Shown: positions 34,168-43,838 of the stretch, one piece after another
Layout of the letters: each line of letters starts with the position of its first letter
Position numbering within the stretch: position 1 is the first letter of the stretch
Origin: Mucilaginibacter daejeonensis
GTDB taxonomy: Bacteria > Bacteroidota > Bacteroidia > Sphingobacteriales > Sphingobacteriaceae
DNA length: 64,000 bases
Reading direction: 5' to 3'
NCBI RefSeq assembly: GCF_020783335.1
Contig: NZ_CP086068.1
Location: forward strand, 4,746,255 to 4,810,254
Position numbers and translations under genes: made by a program
Notes under the pieces: generated by a model
Told to the model about the DNA's origin: nothing
The model's input: the letters and a program-made list of their open reading frames with translations, nothing else
Databases searched by the model: none

Positions 34168-35826
34168 ATGAATATTTTTACCCGTGGAGCCCTGATGGGT
34201 GTGATGTGTGCTTTTGGTGTGATGGTGATGGAAGCGTGTAAAAAACCTACCGATGATATCAACATCATGGTCAATACGGCGTCTCTGTCAAAGGCGCCCA
34301 CCCTGGTGCAATTCGTTAACGCTAACCCTAATAGCAAAACAGTATTTCCTTCAAGCTTTAAGGCCACTATTACCGGCCCTGGTGCCGGCCTGGTACAGGT
34401 AGATGGCGGCGGCAACAACTTTACCGTAACTGATGGTATACTGCCATTGAGCCTTACTAAAGATGCCAACCCCAGCCTAAACAACCCGGTAACCTATAAC
34501 ATTTACGTGGAAGTACCTGGCTTTGTGCCGGTAGCTACTACCATAACCACTACTAACACCAACATCTCCATGCCGGTGATCCCGCTGGTGGAGTACGCCA
34601 GCCCGGCAAGCGGTACGGCAGCTGTGGTGAAACAGAATAACATTAGCGCGGGTACCACACCTGCCGCCGTAGTGTTGGCCACCACTACCAACGCCACTAC
34701 TACCGAGGCCAGTTCGGTCAGGCTGGCCGGCGGCACGCAACTGCTTGATGAGAGCGGCAAGGTGATCAATAGCACCACGTTAAAAAGCAACATCGTATAT
34801 TTTGGTACCGGTAACACGCAATCGCTTAATGCGTTCCCGGGTGGATTTGATGCGCAGGGTGCTATAGATGCCGAAGGAAAGAAACTGCCTCAAGGCACTA
34901 ACTTTGTGACCGCAGGCCTGCTATCGATCAACATGGCAGCAGGGAACACCAGCGTAAAGGGCTTCTCGAAACCGGTAGACCTGACCATGGAGCTGAACAG
35001 CGAACTGGTGAACCCACAAACTAAACGTACCGTTAAAGCCGGCGACCTGATCCCGATCTGGAGCATGAACGAGCAGACCGGCAACTGGAAATACGAAAGC
35101 ACTGCTACGGTAGTGACCGGCAGCAACGGAAAACTGGTGGTCAACTTCCCGATCACCCACCTGTCGAGCTGGGCCGCTAACTGGACCAGCAACACCTGCG
35201 GATCTGATCTTACCGTTAACGTACGGGCCGACCAGGAGACCAGCGGCGATTACGTGATCAGCCTGGTGACGGCCAATGAGCAACCGGTATCTTCGGTGAC
35301 CACCAACAAGCTTTATAACGGTTACACCACCATTATGAACAACATCCCGTCTGACGCGGGCAACATGAAGCTGATCGCTTACTCACGTGATGGCAACGCG
35401 CTGACAAAGATCGGTGAGACCATGACCTTTGACCCATGCAGCGCCGGTTCGGTAACGATCACTTTGGCTAACCGCAGCGTAGGCGAGTATGTGAAGACCA
35501 ACGTTAAGGTAACGGCCAAATGCACCAACAAACAGGTGATCGCTTACCCATCGGCCTGGATCACCTTGAAGAACACCACCACCGGAGAGAACACCAACCT
35601 GTATATGAGCGATGGTATAGCCACTGCTAACCTGGCCAATGGTTCAAGCTATGCGATCAGCACTAACTATGCAGGCCGCTCATACACCTCGGAGGCCTTT
35701 AAACTGGATAAAGCCGCCGGCGTGACCATCCCATCAATGAAGGGGCTTACCGGTACCACCAGCTATGATGCTGCCAGCAATACCATCACGGTGGACGCGA
35801 CCTTTACGCTTTCGAGCTGTAACTGA
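34168..35826 (+). CDS. Surface-type lipoprotein with repeated beta domains, hypothetical
   Basis: 552 residues; the signal ends in MEACKKP, a lipobox with Cys24. The mature part is Thr-, Asn- and Val-rich and almost all beta. Near 35-115 lies a fold resembling a carboxypeptidase-regulatory domain (FKATITGPGAGLVQ...YNIYVEVPGFVPV), a middle domain includes LIPIWSMNEQTGNWKYE near 290-310 and a conserved FPITHLSSWAANW, and two more immunoglobulin-like repeats follow. The EQTGxW and HLSSW pattern resembles domains in exported adhesion-type proteins. The Cys-rich context (SNTCGSD, DPCSAG, TLSSCN) suggests disulfides. Second gene of a two-gene unit, with a terminator after it. Confidence 0.72.
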   Translation: MNIFTRGALMGVMCAFGVMVMEACKKPTDDINIMVNTASLSKAPTLVQFVNANPNSKTVFPSSFKATITGPGAGLVQVDGGGNNFTVTDGILPLSLTKDANPSLNNPVTYNIYVEVPGFVPVATTITTTNTNISMPVIPLVEYASPASGTAAVVKQNNISAGTTPAAVVLATTTNATTTEASSVRLAGGTQLLDESGKVINSTTLKSNIVYFGTGNTQSLNAFPGGFDAQGAIDAEGKKLPQGTNFVTAGLLSINMAAGNTSVKGFSKPVDLTMELNSELVNPQTKRTVKAGDLIPIWSMNEQTGNWKYESTATVVTGSNGKLVVNFPITHLSSWAANWTSNTCGSDLTVNVRADQETSGDYVISLVTANEQPVSSVTTNKLYNGYTTIMNNIPSDAGNMKLIAYSRDGNALTKIGETMTFDPCSAGSVTITLANRSVGEYVKTNVKVTAKCTNKQVIAYPSAWITLKNTTTGENTNLYMSDGIATANLANGSSYAISTNYAGRSYTSEAFKLDKAAGVTIPSMKGLTGTTSYDAASNTITVDATFTLSSCN

Positions 35827-35856
35827 TATTTTTAGCCGATACTTATTGATACGAGC

Positions 35857-35894
35857 GACCCGGCCGGATGCATATCTGGTCGGGTCATTTTTTT
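35857..35894 (+). terminator. Terminator after the lipoprotein gene
   Basis: 11-bp stem with two G-U pairs (35857-35867 with 35876-35886) followed by A and seven T. It overlaps the stop of the convergent antiporter gene. Confidence 0.85.
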
Positions 35895-37137
35895 AGCCCC
35901 TGTCCTTCACCAGCACATTAATGAAGCGGTTGAGGGTGAGGCCCTGCACCACGATTGAGAACACCACGATCACAAAGCCGGCCGTAAGGATAAGCGACTT
36001 GTAAGGCGAATCGGGCAGGGTAAGGGCCAGCGCCACAGATATACCACCGCGCAACCCACCCCACGTCAGGATGGCCACACTGCTGTACTGTAGGGCCAGC
36101 GTTCGGCGTAAAAAGGCTACCGGCAGTATGATACTGAGCATGCGTGCCACCAACAATACCACAATGGCTGCCGCGCCGATAAGTAAATAATCGGCCCTTA
36201 CGGTGATGGATACCAGCTGCAGCCCGATCAGTACGAACAATATGGTGTTCAGCAGTTCATCAGCCAGCGACCATACCCGCTCCAGGTTCTCGCCCTCGGC
36301 AATGGATTCGTCCCTTTTAAAGGAATGACTACCGATGATGAGTCCGGCCGCTACCACGGCCAATGGTGCCGATACATGGAAGATGCCTGCGATGGCCGCA
36401 ATGCTAAGCACGAGGGTGATGGTGAGCATTACGATCGTCTGGAAATCGGTGATGGCGCGCATCATGCGGTAAGTAAGGTAGCCTAACACGCTACCCAGCA
36501 ACAATCCGCCAAATACCTCCTGGCCGAACAGTTTAGATGCTTCTAAAAAAGAGAAGTTCTTTTCAGGAATGCTGGCCACCTCTGAAAAGCTGACGAACAG
36601 CACGATACCGATACCATCGTTGAACAAGGATTCGCCTGAGATAATGGTCTTGAGCCGGTCGGGCATTTTCGACTTGGTCATCAATGCCGCTACAGCCACA
36701 GCATCAGTGGGCGATATCAATGCCCCGAACACCAGGCAATAAATAAAAGGTACGTTCATACCTACCAGATCCAACAACTCGTGCATGATCCCAGCGAACA
36801 CCAACGTAGAGAGGATGACACCCACCGTGCTGATCAGCAGTACGCCGCGCAAATTCTCGCGCAGTTTGTTCACATCAAAATGCAGCGCGCTGGCAAAAAG
36901 CAGGAAGCCCAGCATCACATCCAACAGTGTCTTCGAAAAATCGACCGAGTGGGCCAGCTGCCTGATCAGCTTGCTAAAACCCGGCATCAATGACCCCGCG
37001 GCCACGGTAATGATCGAGGCCACAATGGCCAGCACCATGACACCGATCACACCGGGCAAATTGATAAAACGGGCGTTAATAAAACTAAACACCGTACTTA
37101 TGGCAAAAAGGGTGGTAATGATCAGTATCGTATCCAT
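35893..37137 (-). CDS. CPA1-family (NhaP-type) sodium/proton antiporter
   Basis: 414 residues with about 12 hydrophobic segments. The family motifs are present: GALISPTDAVAVAAL (138-152) and SGESLFNDGIGIVLF (167-181), where N173-D174 are the ion-binding pair of electroneutral CPA1 exchangers. A later Arg-containing segment LLVARMLSIILPVA and GLRGGISVALALTLP complete the set. It moves Na+ or K+ out in exchange for protons across the inner membrane. There is no C-terminal regulatory domain. Single gene, convergent with the lipoprotein gene. Confidence 0.94.
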   Translation of the reverse strand: MDTILIITTLFAISTVFSFINARFINLPGVIGVMVLAIVASIITVAAGSLMPGFSKLIRQLAHSVDFSKTLLDVMLGFLLFASALHFDVNKLRENLRGVLLISTVGVILSTLVFAGIMHELLDLVGMNVPFIYCLVFGALISPTDAVAVAALMTKSKMPDRLKTIISGESLFNDGIGIVLFVSFSEVASIPEKNFSFLEASKLFGQEVFGGLLLGSVLGYLTYRMMRAITDFQTIVMLTITLVLSIAAIAGIFHVSAPLAVVAAGLIIGSHSFKRDESIAEGENLERVWSLADELLNTILFVLIGLQLVSITVRADYLLIGAAAIVVLLVARMLSIILPVAFLRRTLALQYSSVAILTWGGLRGGISVALALTLPDSPYKSLILTAGFVIVVFSIVVQGLTLNRFINVLVKDRG

Positions 37138-37658
37138 CAGTTAAATTGGGATGTTAAGTTGAAAATATGCATGGCGGCAGGTAGCTTGGACATGCCTTTA
37201 TTGCCGCGCTTTTTTTTATGCGCCTAACTTTGTATGTTGGCCCTGTAAAATTAAACCCTGTATCGGTAGTACGGTTTTAGCTTTTGGTCATCAGCGCGCT
37301 TTGAGGGTGATCATCAGCAGTTTTATACACTCGCTTAGTTATCTTAAGCACCTGCTTTACACGATCACACCCGCAGCTTAACGATCCCTTAACAAAACAT
37401 TAGATCTTTTAATGTGCGCGTGCTTGTCGATATCCTATGCTCGTCGGTCGCACGGGTCACCGTAACATTGCCGTCATTTAGCCTTTAGAGCGAATGTTCA
37501 CAGTGTTATAGGTATCTCATCACTCCATCTATACTCTTCAGCACCATCGCATCACCTTTAATAATGATCTAATTTTTTTGAGCGGCAAGCTTAAAGTGAA
37601 GTTTATGTGAAGTTGATGTTAACGCGGCACCTTTGAGCCGTAATCTCAATATCACATA
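37138..37658 (+). other. Long upstream region of the Oar-like receptor gene
   Basis: 521 bp without a gene. It holds the palindrome ACATTA-N7-TAATGT at 37397-37415, similar to one found upstream of the response-regulator gene (41461-41480), and AT-rich sequence at 37555-37625 near the expected promoter. No exact -7 box was seen. Confidence 0.45.
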
Positions 37659-40600
37659 ATGAACAAACTTTACACGGTCCTAATTATCCTTATTTGCTTA
37701 GTCAGCAAAACAAGTTTTGCACAAGTGACCAGTGCATCGATCACAGGTAAGGTGAGCGACAGTAAGAACGCCGCTCTGCCCGGTGTGACCATACAAGTGG
37801 TGAACACCGGTACCGGTACCCGCTACAGCTCACAAACCAACGCCGAAGGGCGCTTCACTATCCCGAACATCAACCCGGGTGGCCCATACACCATTACGGC
37901 CACTTACGTAGGTTTCCGCAAAAAGGAAGAGACCGATGTGAACCTGAGCCTGGGCAGCAGTACCCACAACTTCGTACTGGCCGATGAATCGACCCAGTTG
38001 CAGACGGTGGTAGTAAAAGGAACCCAGGGCGGCACCAAGACCGGTTCGAGCACCCGCGTAAGTGCGGCACAGCTTCGTACTTTACCATCGATCAGCCGCA
38101 GCTTGCAGGATTTTACCCGCACCACGCCACAAAGCAACAACAACTCGTTTCTGGGTACCAACTTCCGTTACAACAACGTAACGCTTGACGGTGCGATCAA
38201 TAATGATGCGATCGGCTTTAGCCCTTCACTGGGTGGCCAGGGTGGTACCTCAGGTCAGCCGGGAAGTAGTACCCGTACCAACCCGGTATCGATAGATGCG
38301 ATACAGGACATACAGGTGTACCTGGCTCCTTACGATGTGAAGATCGGCAACTTTTTAGGCGGCAGCATCAACGCCGTTACCCGCAGTGGTACTAACGATG
38401 TAAGCGGATCGGTATATGCCTTTGGCCGTAACGCCGCCATTACTGGCCGCAACAAAGCCGGCGATAACTCTAAACTGCCTTCATCTTTCCATGAGTATCA
38501 GACCGGTTTCCGTTTAGGATTCCCGATCATCAAGAACAAGTTGTTCTTTTTCACCAACGAAGAGCTGACCCGCCGTCAGGACCCGGTGATCCTGGCCGCC
38601 GGCTCGTCAGACATGCCTATCATCAACCTGAGCCAGGCACAACAGATCAGCGACTACATGAAGAGCGCTTATGGTCTGGATGCCGGCAGCTACAATAACT
38701 ATAACATCTACTCCAGATCTAATAAGTTCTTCAACCGTTTGGACTGGAACATCAACGATAAGAACCAACTCTCGGTACGTAATAATACTATCACCTCGCA
38801 GGCCACCAACCTGGAGCGCGACCAGCAGAACTTCCGTTTCGGCAGCATCGACTTTAAACAGGTGAATAACCAGAACTCGACCGTTGCCGAGTTAAAGACC
38901 CGCTTTAACAGCAGCTTATCGAACAGCCTGATCGTGGGTTACTCCAGCATTCATGATTTCAGGGACCCGCTGTCGAACCCGGCCATTCCGCAGATCGAGA
39001 TCGCCTCTAACGGCGGTACCATATTTGCCGGCACCGACCGTGAGGCCAGTATATTCAACATGCAGCAAAAAACATTTGAATTTACCGACAACTTTACCCT
39101 CATCAAGGATAACCACACCTTTACCTTCGGTACCCACAACGAGTTGTACAACATCACCTACGGTTTTGTGAACTCATGGAACGGCCGCGTGGCTTACAGC
39201 AGTGTTGACGACTTTTTGAACAACCGCCCTAACCGCGTACGTACCAATTACAACTACACCAACAACACCCGCGACTACATCATGGCCAACCCACCGGCCA
39301 AGTTCAATGTGGATCTGTTCAGCTTGTATGGTCAGGATGAGATCCAGATCGGTGATAACTTCAAGATCACCCCGGGTATCCGTTTGGACATGGCCAACAT
39401 GCCTAACAAGCAGCCATTGAGCGTAAAGACCACCAACGCACCTACCGATCCGCGTTATGGCACCACTTACACCTACACCCAGCCTAAGGACATCCGCAAT
39501 GATTTTCTGGGTCAGGTGCAGATATCGCCACGTCTAGGCTTCAATTATGACGTTAACGGCGACCAAAGCTTTATCGTAAGAGGTGGTACCGGCGTATTTA
39601 CCGGCCGCATACCATTTGCCTGGTTAGGTTATTCATACTACAACAACGGTGTTACCTATGGCGCTTTCGACAAGCGTTATACTTACAGCGGTACTTCGGT
39701 AGTTACCCCTGCTGCCGGTTCAGATCCGATCCGCGATGCCCTTACCGGCAATGGTGAGGCCGGTTACGCACAGCGCCAGGGTGTGAACATCAATGACAAT
39801 ACCGGCGCTACGCAAGTGGACCTGATCGATAATAACTTCAAGATGCCGCAAGCCTGGAGAAGCAGCCTGGCCTTTGACTATAAGACCGACGACCAATGGC
39901 GCTTCAGCGTTGAGGGTATCTATACCAAGGTCATCCACGATCTGCAGTTCAAGCACATCAACCTGGTAGATAACCCGATCTACATGCCGTATGATGTTAA
40001 CCACCAGCAGCCGATCTACCGCCCTGTGGCAGCACCTACCGCAGCTAACCCTGCCGCCACGACTCAGGCCATCAACCCGCTTTACACCAACGCTTATTTG
40101 TTGACCAATACCAACAAAGGCTATCGTTACAGCATTACCGGCCAGATCGGTAAAAGCTTCCCGCTGGGCCTTGACCTAAGCGCTGCCTATACCTACGGTG
40201 TATCAAAAGACATCACCAACGGTATCCGTAACTCCATGGAATCGAACTGGCAATTGAACCAGGCGCTTAATCCTAACAACCCTGACCTGGCTTACTCTAA
40301 CTTTGATATCCGTAACCGTATAGTGGCCACTGCCAACTACCGCCTGAAATGGAATAACGGCTGGGCCAGCAACATCTCGTTGTTCTTTAACGCGTCATCA
40401 GGTACGCCATACTCACTGGGTCTGGTGAACACCACCATTGATGGTACCGCACAGGCCGTGAGTTTGATCTATATCCCTAAAGCCGGCGAGACCGCCAACT
40501 TTTTCGCCAACACGCCTACGGGCCAAGCACAAGCCGCGGCTTTCGACTCGTACATTGACGGTAACAAATACCTGAGCGGCCGTCGTGGTCAGTTCACCGA

Positions 40601-40934
40601 GCGTAACGGTGCCCGCACCCCATGGAACTACCAGGCCGATATGCGTTTCGCTCACGACTTTAACATCATGAGCGCAGGCAAGCACAAGCACACCATCACC
40701 TTTACTTACGACATCATTAACCTGACCAACCTGTTGAACAAGGATTGGGGTATCCAGTACTTCTCGCCTAACACGTTCAACTCTACCTCGAGCGTTGGCT
40801 TGAAACTGGCCACCGCCGGTACCGCAAACACTTACCCGCAGTATACCTTTAGCCAGGGCAACGTGACCAGCTACTCTAAGGACCTGTTCGCCTCACGCTG
40901 GCAAATGCAGTTCGGTTTGCGTTACAGCTTCTAA
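37659..40934 (+). CDS. Oar-like TonB-dependent outer-membrane receptor
   Basis: 1091 residues. Signal peptide (to about 22, ending SFAQ), CarboxypepD_reg-like domain (about 28-110), then the plug beginning around 115 with VVVKGTQGGTKTGSSTRVSAAQLRTLP and a conserved NNVTLDGAINNDAIGFS. A 22-strand-type barrel follows, closing with WQMQFGLRYSF. The RTNPVSIDAIQDIQVYLAPYDVKIGNFLGGSINAVTRSGTN segment is typical of the Oar/OmpA-like receptor branch rather than SusC. No SusD follows, so it probably imports a peptide, siderophore or other non-glycan ligand (inference). A response regulator/histidine kinase pair lies shortly downstream and shares a palindrome with this promoter region. Confidence 0.9.
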   Translation: MNKLYTVLIILICLVSKTSFAQVTSASITGKVSDSKNAALPGVTIQVVNTGTGTRYSSQTNAEGRFTIPNINPGGPYTITATYVGFRKKEETDVNLSLGSSTHNFVLADESTQLQTVVVKGTQGGTKTGSSTRVSAAQLRTLPSISRSLQDFTRTTPQSNNNSFLGTNFRYNNVTLDGAINNDAIGFSPSLGGQGGTSGQPGSSTRTNPVSIDAIQDIQVYLAPYDVKIGNFLGGSINAVTRSGTNDVSGSVYAFGRNAAITGRNKAGDNSKLPSSFHEYQTGFRLGFPIIKNKLFFFTNEELTRRQDPVILAAGSSDMPIINLSQAQQISDYMKSAYGLDAGSYNNYNIYSRSNKFFNRLDWNINDKNQLSVRNNTITSQATNLERDQQNFRFGSIDFKQVNNQNSTVAELKTRFNSSLSNSLIVGYSSIHDFRDPLSNPAIPQIEIASNGGTIFAGTDREASIFNMQQKTFEFTDNFTLIKDNHTFTFGTHNELYNITYGFVNSWNGRVAYSSVDDFLNNRPNRVRTNYNYTNNTRDYIMANPPAKFNVDLFSLYGQDEIQIGDNFKITPGIRLDMANMPNKQPLSVKTTNAPTDPRYGTTYTYTQPKDIRNDFLGQVQISPRLGFNYDVNGDQSFIVRGGTGVFTGRIPFAWLGYSYYNNGVTYGAFDKRYTYSGTSVVTPAAGSDPIRDALTGNGEAGYAQRQGVNINDNTGATQVDLIDNNFKMPQAWRSSLAFDYKTDDQWRFSVEGIYTKVIHDLQFKHINLVDNPIYMPYDVNHQQPIYRPVAAPTAANPAATTQAINPLYTNAYLLTNTNKGYRYSITGQIGKSFPLGLDLSAAYTYGVSKDITNGIRNSMESNWQLNQALNPNNPDLAYSNFDIRNRIVATANYRLKWNNGWASNISLFFNASSGTPYSLGLVNTTIDGTAQAVSLIYIPKAGETANFFANTPTGQAQAAAFDSYIDGNKYLSGRRGQFTERNGARTPWNYQADMRFAHDFNIMSAGKHKHTITFTYDIINLTNLLNKDWGIQYFSPNTFNSTSSVGLKLATAGTANTYPQYTFSQGNVTSYSKDLFASRWQMQFGLRYSF

Positions 40935-40966
40935 AAGCATAACAAAACCTGTCGCACTATAAATAA

Positions 40967-40995
40967 GAAAGCCTGATCATTACGATCAGGCTTTC
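40967..40995. terminator. Bidirectional terminator after the Oar-like receptor gene
   Basis: Perfect 12-bp stem GAAAGCCTGATC with GATCAGGCTTTC (40967-40978, 40984-40995), 5-nt loop. It separates the receptor gene from the convergent small gene ending at 41053. Confidence 0.88.
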
Positions 40996-41052
40996 TTGCT
41001 TGTATATATATGTGGATGAAGGGAAGCTTGTTAAATAAAGCGTGATCGGCTT

Positions 41053-41367
41053 TTATAGTTGCCAGCCGTACGCTTCCTGGAACTCCTTAAAACCGGCCGC
41101 GCCCAGGTCGCGTTTAAGTTCTTTGATCTTGCAGCCTACAAATTTAGTTCGGGCCTTTAAGTATATCTCCTTGTATTCGGTGATCTGGCGTTCGAGCGTG
41201 CGCAGGTGCTGCTCGTAGTGATTAAAGGCGTCCTCCAGCTCAGCGGTCAGGTTCTTGGCCACCGAAAGTTCTTCGGGTTTACCGTGATCCTTGGTCAGGA
41301 ACTGCTCGATCTGCAGTAGAGTAGTGATCAGTTTGCGGTGCTCTACCGGGTCAATGGCTTTTCTCAA
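41053..41367 (-). CDS. Small helical (coiled-coil) hypothetical protein, TTG start
   Basis: 104 residues, almost entirely helical and charged, with heptad-like spacing around residues 10-75 (LLQIEQFL, LTAELEDAFNHYEQHLRTLERQITEYKEIYL). No known domain. The only sensible start is TTG at 41367, preceded 8 nt upstream by a good Shine-Dalgarno AAAGGAG, rare in this phylum, and no later ATG exists in frame. Single gene; convergent with the Oar-like receptor, divergent from the response regulator. Function unknown; a structural or regulatory partner role is only a guess. Confidence 0.65.
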   Translation of the reverse strand: MRKAIDPVEHRKLITTLLQIEQFLTKDHGKPEELSVAKNLTAELEDAFNHYEQHLRTLERQITEYKEIYLKARTKFVGCKIKELKRDLGAAGFKEFQEAYGWQL

Positions 41368-41779
41368 AACGGTGTTCTCCTTTCTACAAAAAGTATACTA
41401 CAAAGCTAAAGGGCCTGAATTAAAGCCGATCTAAAGCGGTGTTAGAGTGCAGTTAAAAACACATTAGAAGTTCTTAATGTATAGCGGTCAGATCCACAAT
41501 GGTCACCCTCGGCATGAACGGACCGAGCGCCAAGACGTAGCACCATGATAATGAAGCGATTAAAATAGGATTAGAATTTGATGCTGGAAGCTTTTTAAGA
41601 AACAAACGGACAAGAACGAACCGAACCAATGCAATTCACTGTATAACAGCGACTTAAGACCAAATAATCAAGACAACGAACGGCCAATGCTAATTCAGTA
41701 ACATCAAAACAGCTTTTCGCAGAATTAGGATCTTCTAATCGAACCACTCACTTTTTATAGCTCAATATATATTTGGGTA
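41368..41779 (+). other. Upstream region of the two-component pair
   Basis: 412 bp without a gene. It contains the palindrome ACATTA-N8-TAATGT (41461-41480), several TTAGAA/TTCTAA hexamers (41464, 41571, 41732), and the -7 box TATATTTG (41768-41775) 4 nt before the response-regulator ATG. Confidence 0.5.
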
Positions 41780-42451
41780 ATGAACATTCTGGTGATCGAG
41801 GACGAGGTCAAGGTTTCGGCTTTTATTGCAAAAGGCCTTGAGGAACAGCTACACCATGTATCGGTGGCGTATGATGGCCGTATAGGTATGAAATTAGCGT
41901 TGGAGAACGACTTCGACCTCGTAATACTTGATGTGGCCTTGCCGCACATCAATGGTATCGAGATCTGTAAAGAGATACGCGCTGTGCGCAAAGATCTGCC
42001 GGTGCTCATGCTTACCGCGCTCGACTCGTTAAGGAACAAGATCGAGGGGCTGGAGGCCGGCGCCGATGATTACCTGACCAAACCCTTTCACTTTGAAGAG
42101 TTGCTGGCCCGCATTAAAGCCATTAGCCGACGCCGCGATATGGTGCTGCCTGGTACCGTGTACCGCGTGGGCGACCTGGAAATGGATTGTTACCGCAAGC
42201 AGGTGACCCGCAATGGCAAGGCGATCCTGTTATCGGCCAAGGAGTATACCCTGCTCGAGGTGCTGATGGCCAACCGCGAACGGGTGCTTTCAAGAGTCTT
42301 CATTGCCGAAAAGGTATGGGGCATATCCTTTAACCGCGGCACCAACCTGATCGATGTATACATCAATTACCTGCGTGCCAAGATCGATAAAGGTCACGAC
42401 AGGCCATTGATCCATACGGCTATTGGCATGGGCTATATCATCAAAGAATAA
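41780..42451 (+). CDS. OmpR/PhoB-family response regulator
   Basis: 223 residues. The receiver domain (1-120) has the acidic pair E7-D8, phospho-acceptor D51 in VILDVALPHINGIE, the conserved Thr in LMLTALDS and Lys in YLTKPF. The C-terminal winged helix (about 130-223) includes LSAKEYTLLEVLMANRERVLSR and the closing INYLRAKIDKGHDRPLIHTAIGMGYII. It is activated by the histidine kinase encoded 10 bp downstream. The -7 box lies so close to the ATG that the mRNA may be leaderless. Its target genes are unknown; the upstream Oar-like receptor gene is a candidate because of the shared palindrome. Confidence 0.95.
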   Translation: MNILVIEDEVKVSAFIAKGLEEQLHHVSVAYDGRIGMKLALENDFDLVILDVALPHINGIEICKEIRAVRKDLPVLMLTALDSLRNKIEGLEAGADDYLTKPFHFEELLARIKAISRRRDMVLPGTVYRVGDLEMDCYRKQVTRNGKAILLSAKEYTLLEVLMANRERVLSRVFIAEKVWGISFNRGTNLIDVYINYLRAKIDKGHDRPLIHTAIGMGYIIKE

Positions 42452-42461
42452 ACGCTTGCTC

Positions 42462-43811
42462 ATGAAGGTACGTACCCGCCTGGCACTCCAATTCACTCTT
42501 CTTTTTGCGGTCCTATTCTTCCTGGCGCTGTCCTCCCTTTACGTTATCATTAAGGAGAATCGTAAGCGGTCATTTTATGACATGCTCGATGACCGAGCCC
42601 TTACTGTAGCAAAATTCCATTTGGGTGAGGATGACCTGTCGGCCCAAACGTTCAGCGAGGTGCTTCACCAGTTCCCACGAACGCTCAGCAACGAGGCGTA
42701 CCGCGTTTATGACGACCACCTGAACACGCGCTTCGCGCTTAAGGATGATACCCACTGGCCCCGGTCGTTCCTGCTCCGCATCAATAAGGAGAAGATGGTG
42801 CATGCGGCGCAGGGTCAAAAGTTAGTGACCGGCATGCGTTACCTGGATAATTCGGGCAGTTTCATCATCATCGTATCGGCAGTAGATAAGCGGGGCATGC
42901 ATGCCACCCAGCAAATGGGACTGGTGATGTCGGTCGTGTTCGTGGTGTTCCTGGGCATAACCTTTTTTGTGGGGCAATTTTTTGCTACTACTTCTTTGAA
43001 GCCGATCGGAGGCATCACCAATGATCTGGGCAGTATCAAAGCCAGCGAGCTGCACAAACGGCTAAAAGTAAGCACGGGCCGCGTTGACGAGATCGATGGT
43101 CTTTCGCTTTCCATCAATCAGCTGCTCGAGCATCTGGAGCAATCGTTCGAAAGCCAGCGATCATTTGTGGCCCATGCCTCGCACGAGCTGCGTACACCGC
43201 TCACCTCTATGCTTGGCCAGGCCGAGACAACCTTGTTGAAGGACCGCAGCACCGAAGAATATAAGACCGCTCTGCGAGAGGTGGTAGAGAACGTGATCCA
43301 ACTGAACGACGTCATTACCCATCTGCGCGAGCTGATGGACATTAATATGGACCTCACCAATTTTGAGCCCATACGTATTGATGAGCTGGCCTGGCAGATC
43401 GCCGAAGAATTTAAGCCCTATGAGGAGCGGCTGGTGATCGATCTGCAGCTGCCTGACGACCCCGATCTGAGCATGATCCACGGCAACCGGCGGCTGTTGT
43501 TCATCGCTATTAACAACATCCTGAGCAATGCGCTCAAATTCTCTGATAAGAGCCAGGTCAATTTCGATATCATTGCCAACGGCCGCACCGTAATACTACA
43601 GGTAGAGGATAAAGGCATAGGCATTCATCCGGCCGAGTTGAGCAAGATCTTTCAACCGTTTTACCGTTCGTTCAACGCGTTGGGTTATCCGGGTAATGGT
43701 ATAGGGCTGTCACTATCGCAAAAGATATTCAAGCTGCATAACGCCGCTTTTGAGGTGCATTCTTTATTGGGGAAAGGCACGGTTTTCACCATCACCTTTA
43801 CCACGGCCTGA
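42462..43811 (+). CDS. Sensor histidine kinase with HAMP domain
   Basis: 449 residues from ATG 42462, which lies 10 nt after the regulator's stop. Two membrane segments (about 10-30 and 150-175) flank a small periplasmic domain of about 120 residues. A HAMP linker follows, then the HisKA domain with H241 in SFVAHASHELRTPLTSML. The ATPase domain has N box NNILSNALKFS, G1 DKGIGIHPAE and G2 GNGIGLSLS. It phosphorylates the regulator encoded just upstream. The sensed signal is unknown; the periplasmic part shows no named domain. Confidence 0.94.
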   Translation: MKVRTRLALQFTLLFAVLFFLALSSLYVIIKENRKRSFYDMLDDRALTVAKFHLGEDDLSAQTFSEVLHQFPRTLSNEAYRVYDDHLNTRFALKDDTHWPRSFLLRINKEKMVHAAQGQKLVTGMRYLDNSGSFIIIVSAVDKRGMHATQQMGLVMSVVFVVFLGITFFVGQFFATTSLKPIGGITNDLGSIKASELHKRLKVSTGRVDEIDGLSLSINQLLEHLEQSFESQRSFVAHASHELRTPLTSMLGQAETTLLKDRSTEEYKTALREVVENVIQLNDVITHLRELMDINMDLTNFEPIRIDELAWQIAEEFKPYEERLVIDLQLPDDPDLSMIHGNRRLLFIAINNILSNALKFSDKSQVNFDIIANGRTVILQVEDKGIGIHPAELSKIFQPFYRSFNALGYPGNGIGLSLSQKIFKLHNAAFEVHSLLGKGTVFTITFTTA

Positions 43812-43838
43812 TTTGACCGCCAAATACTACCTGGTCCC

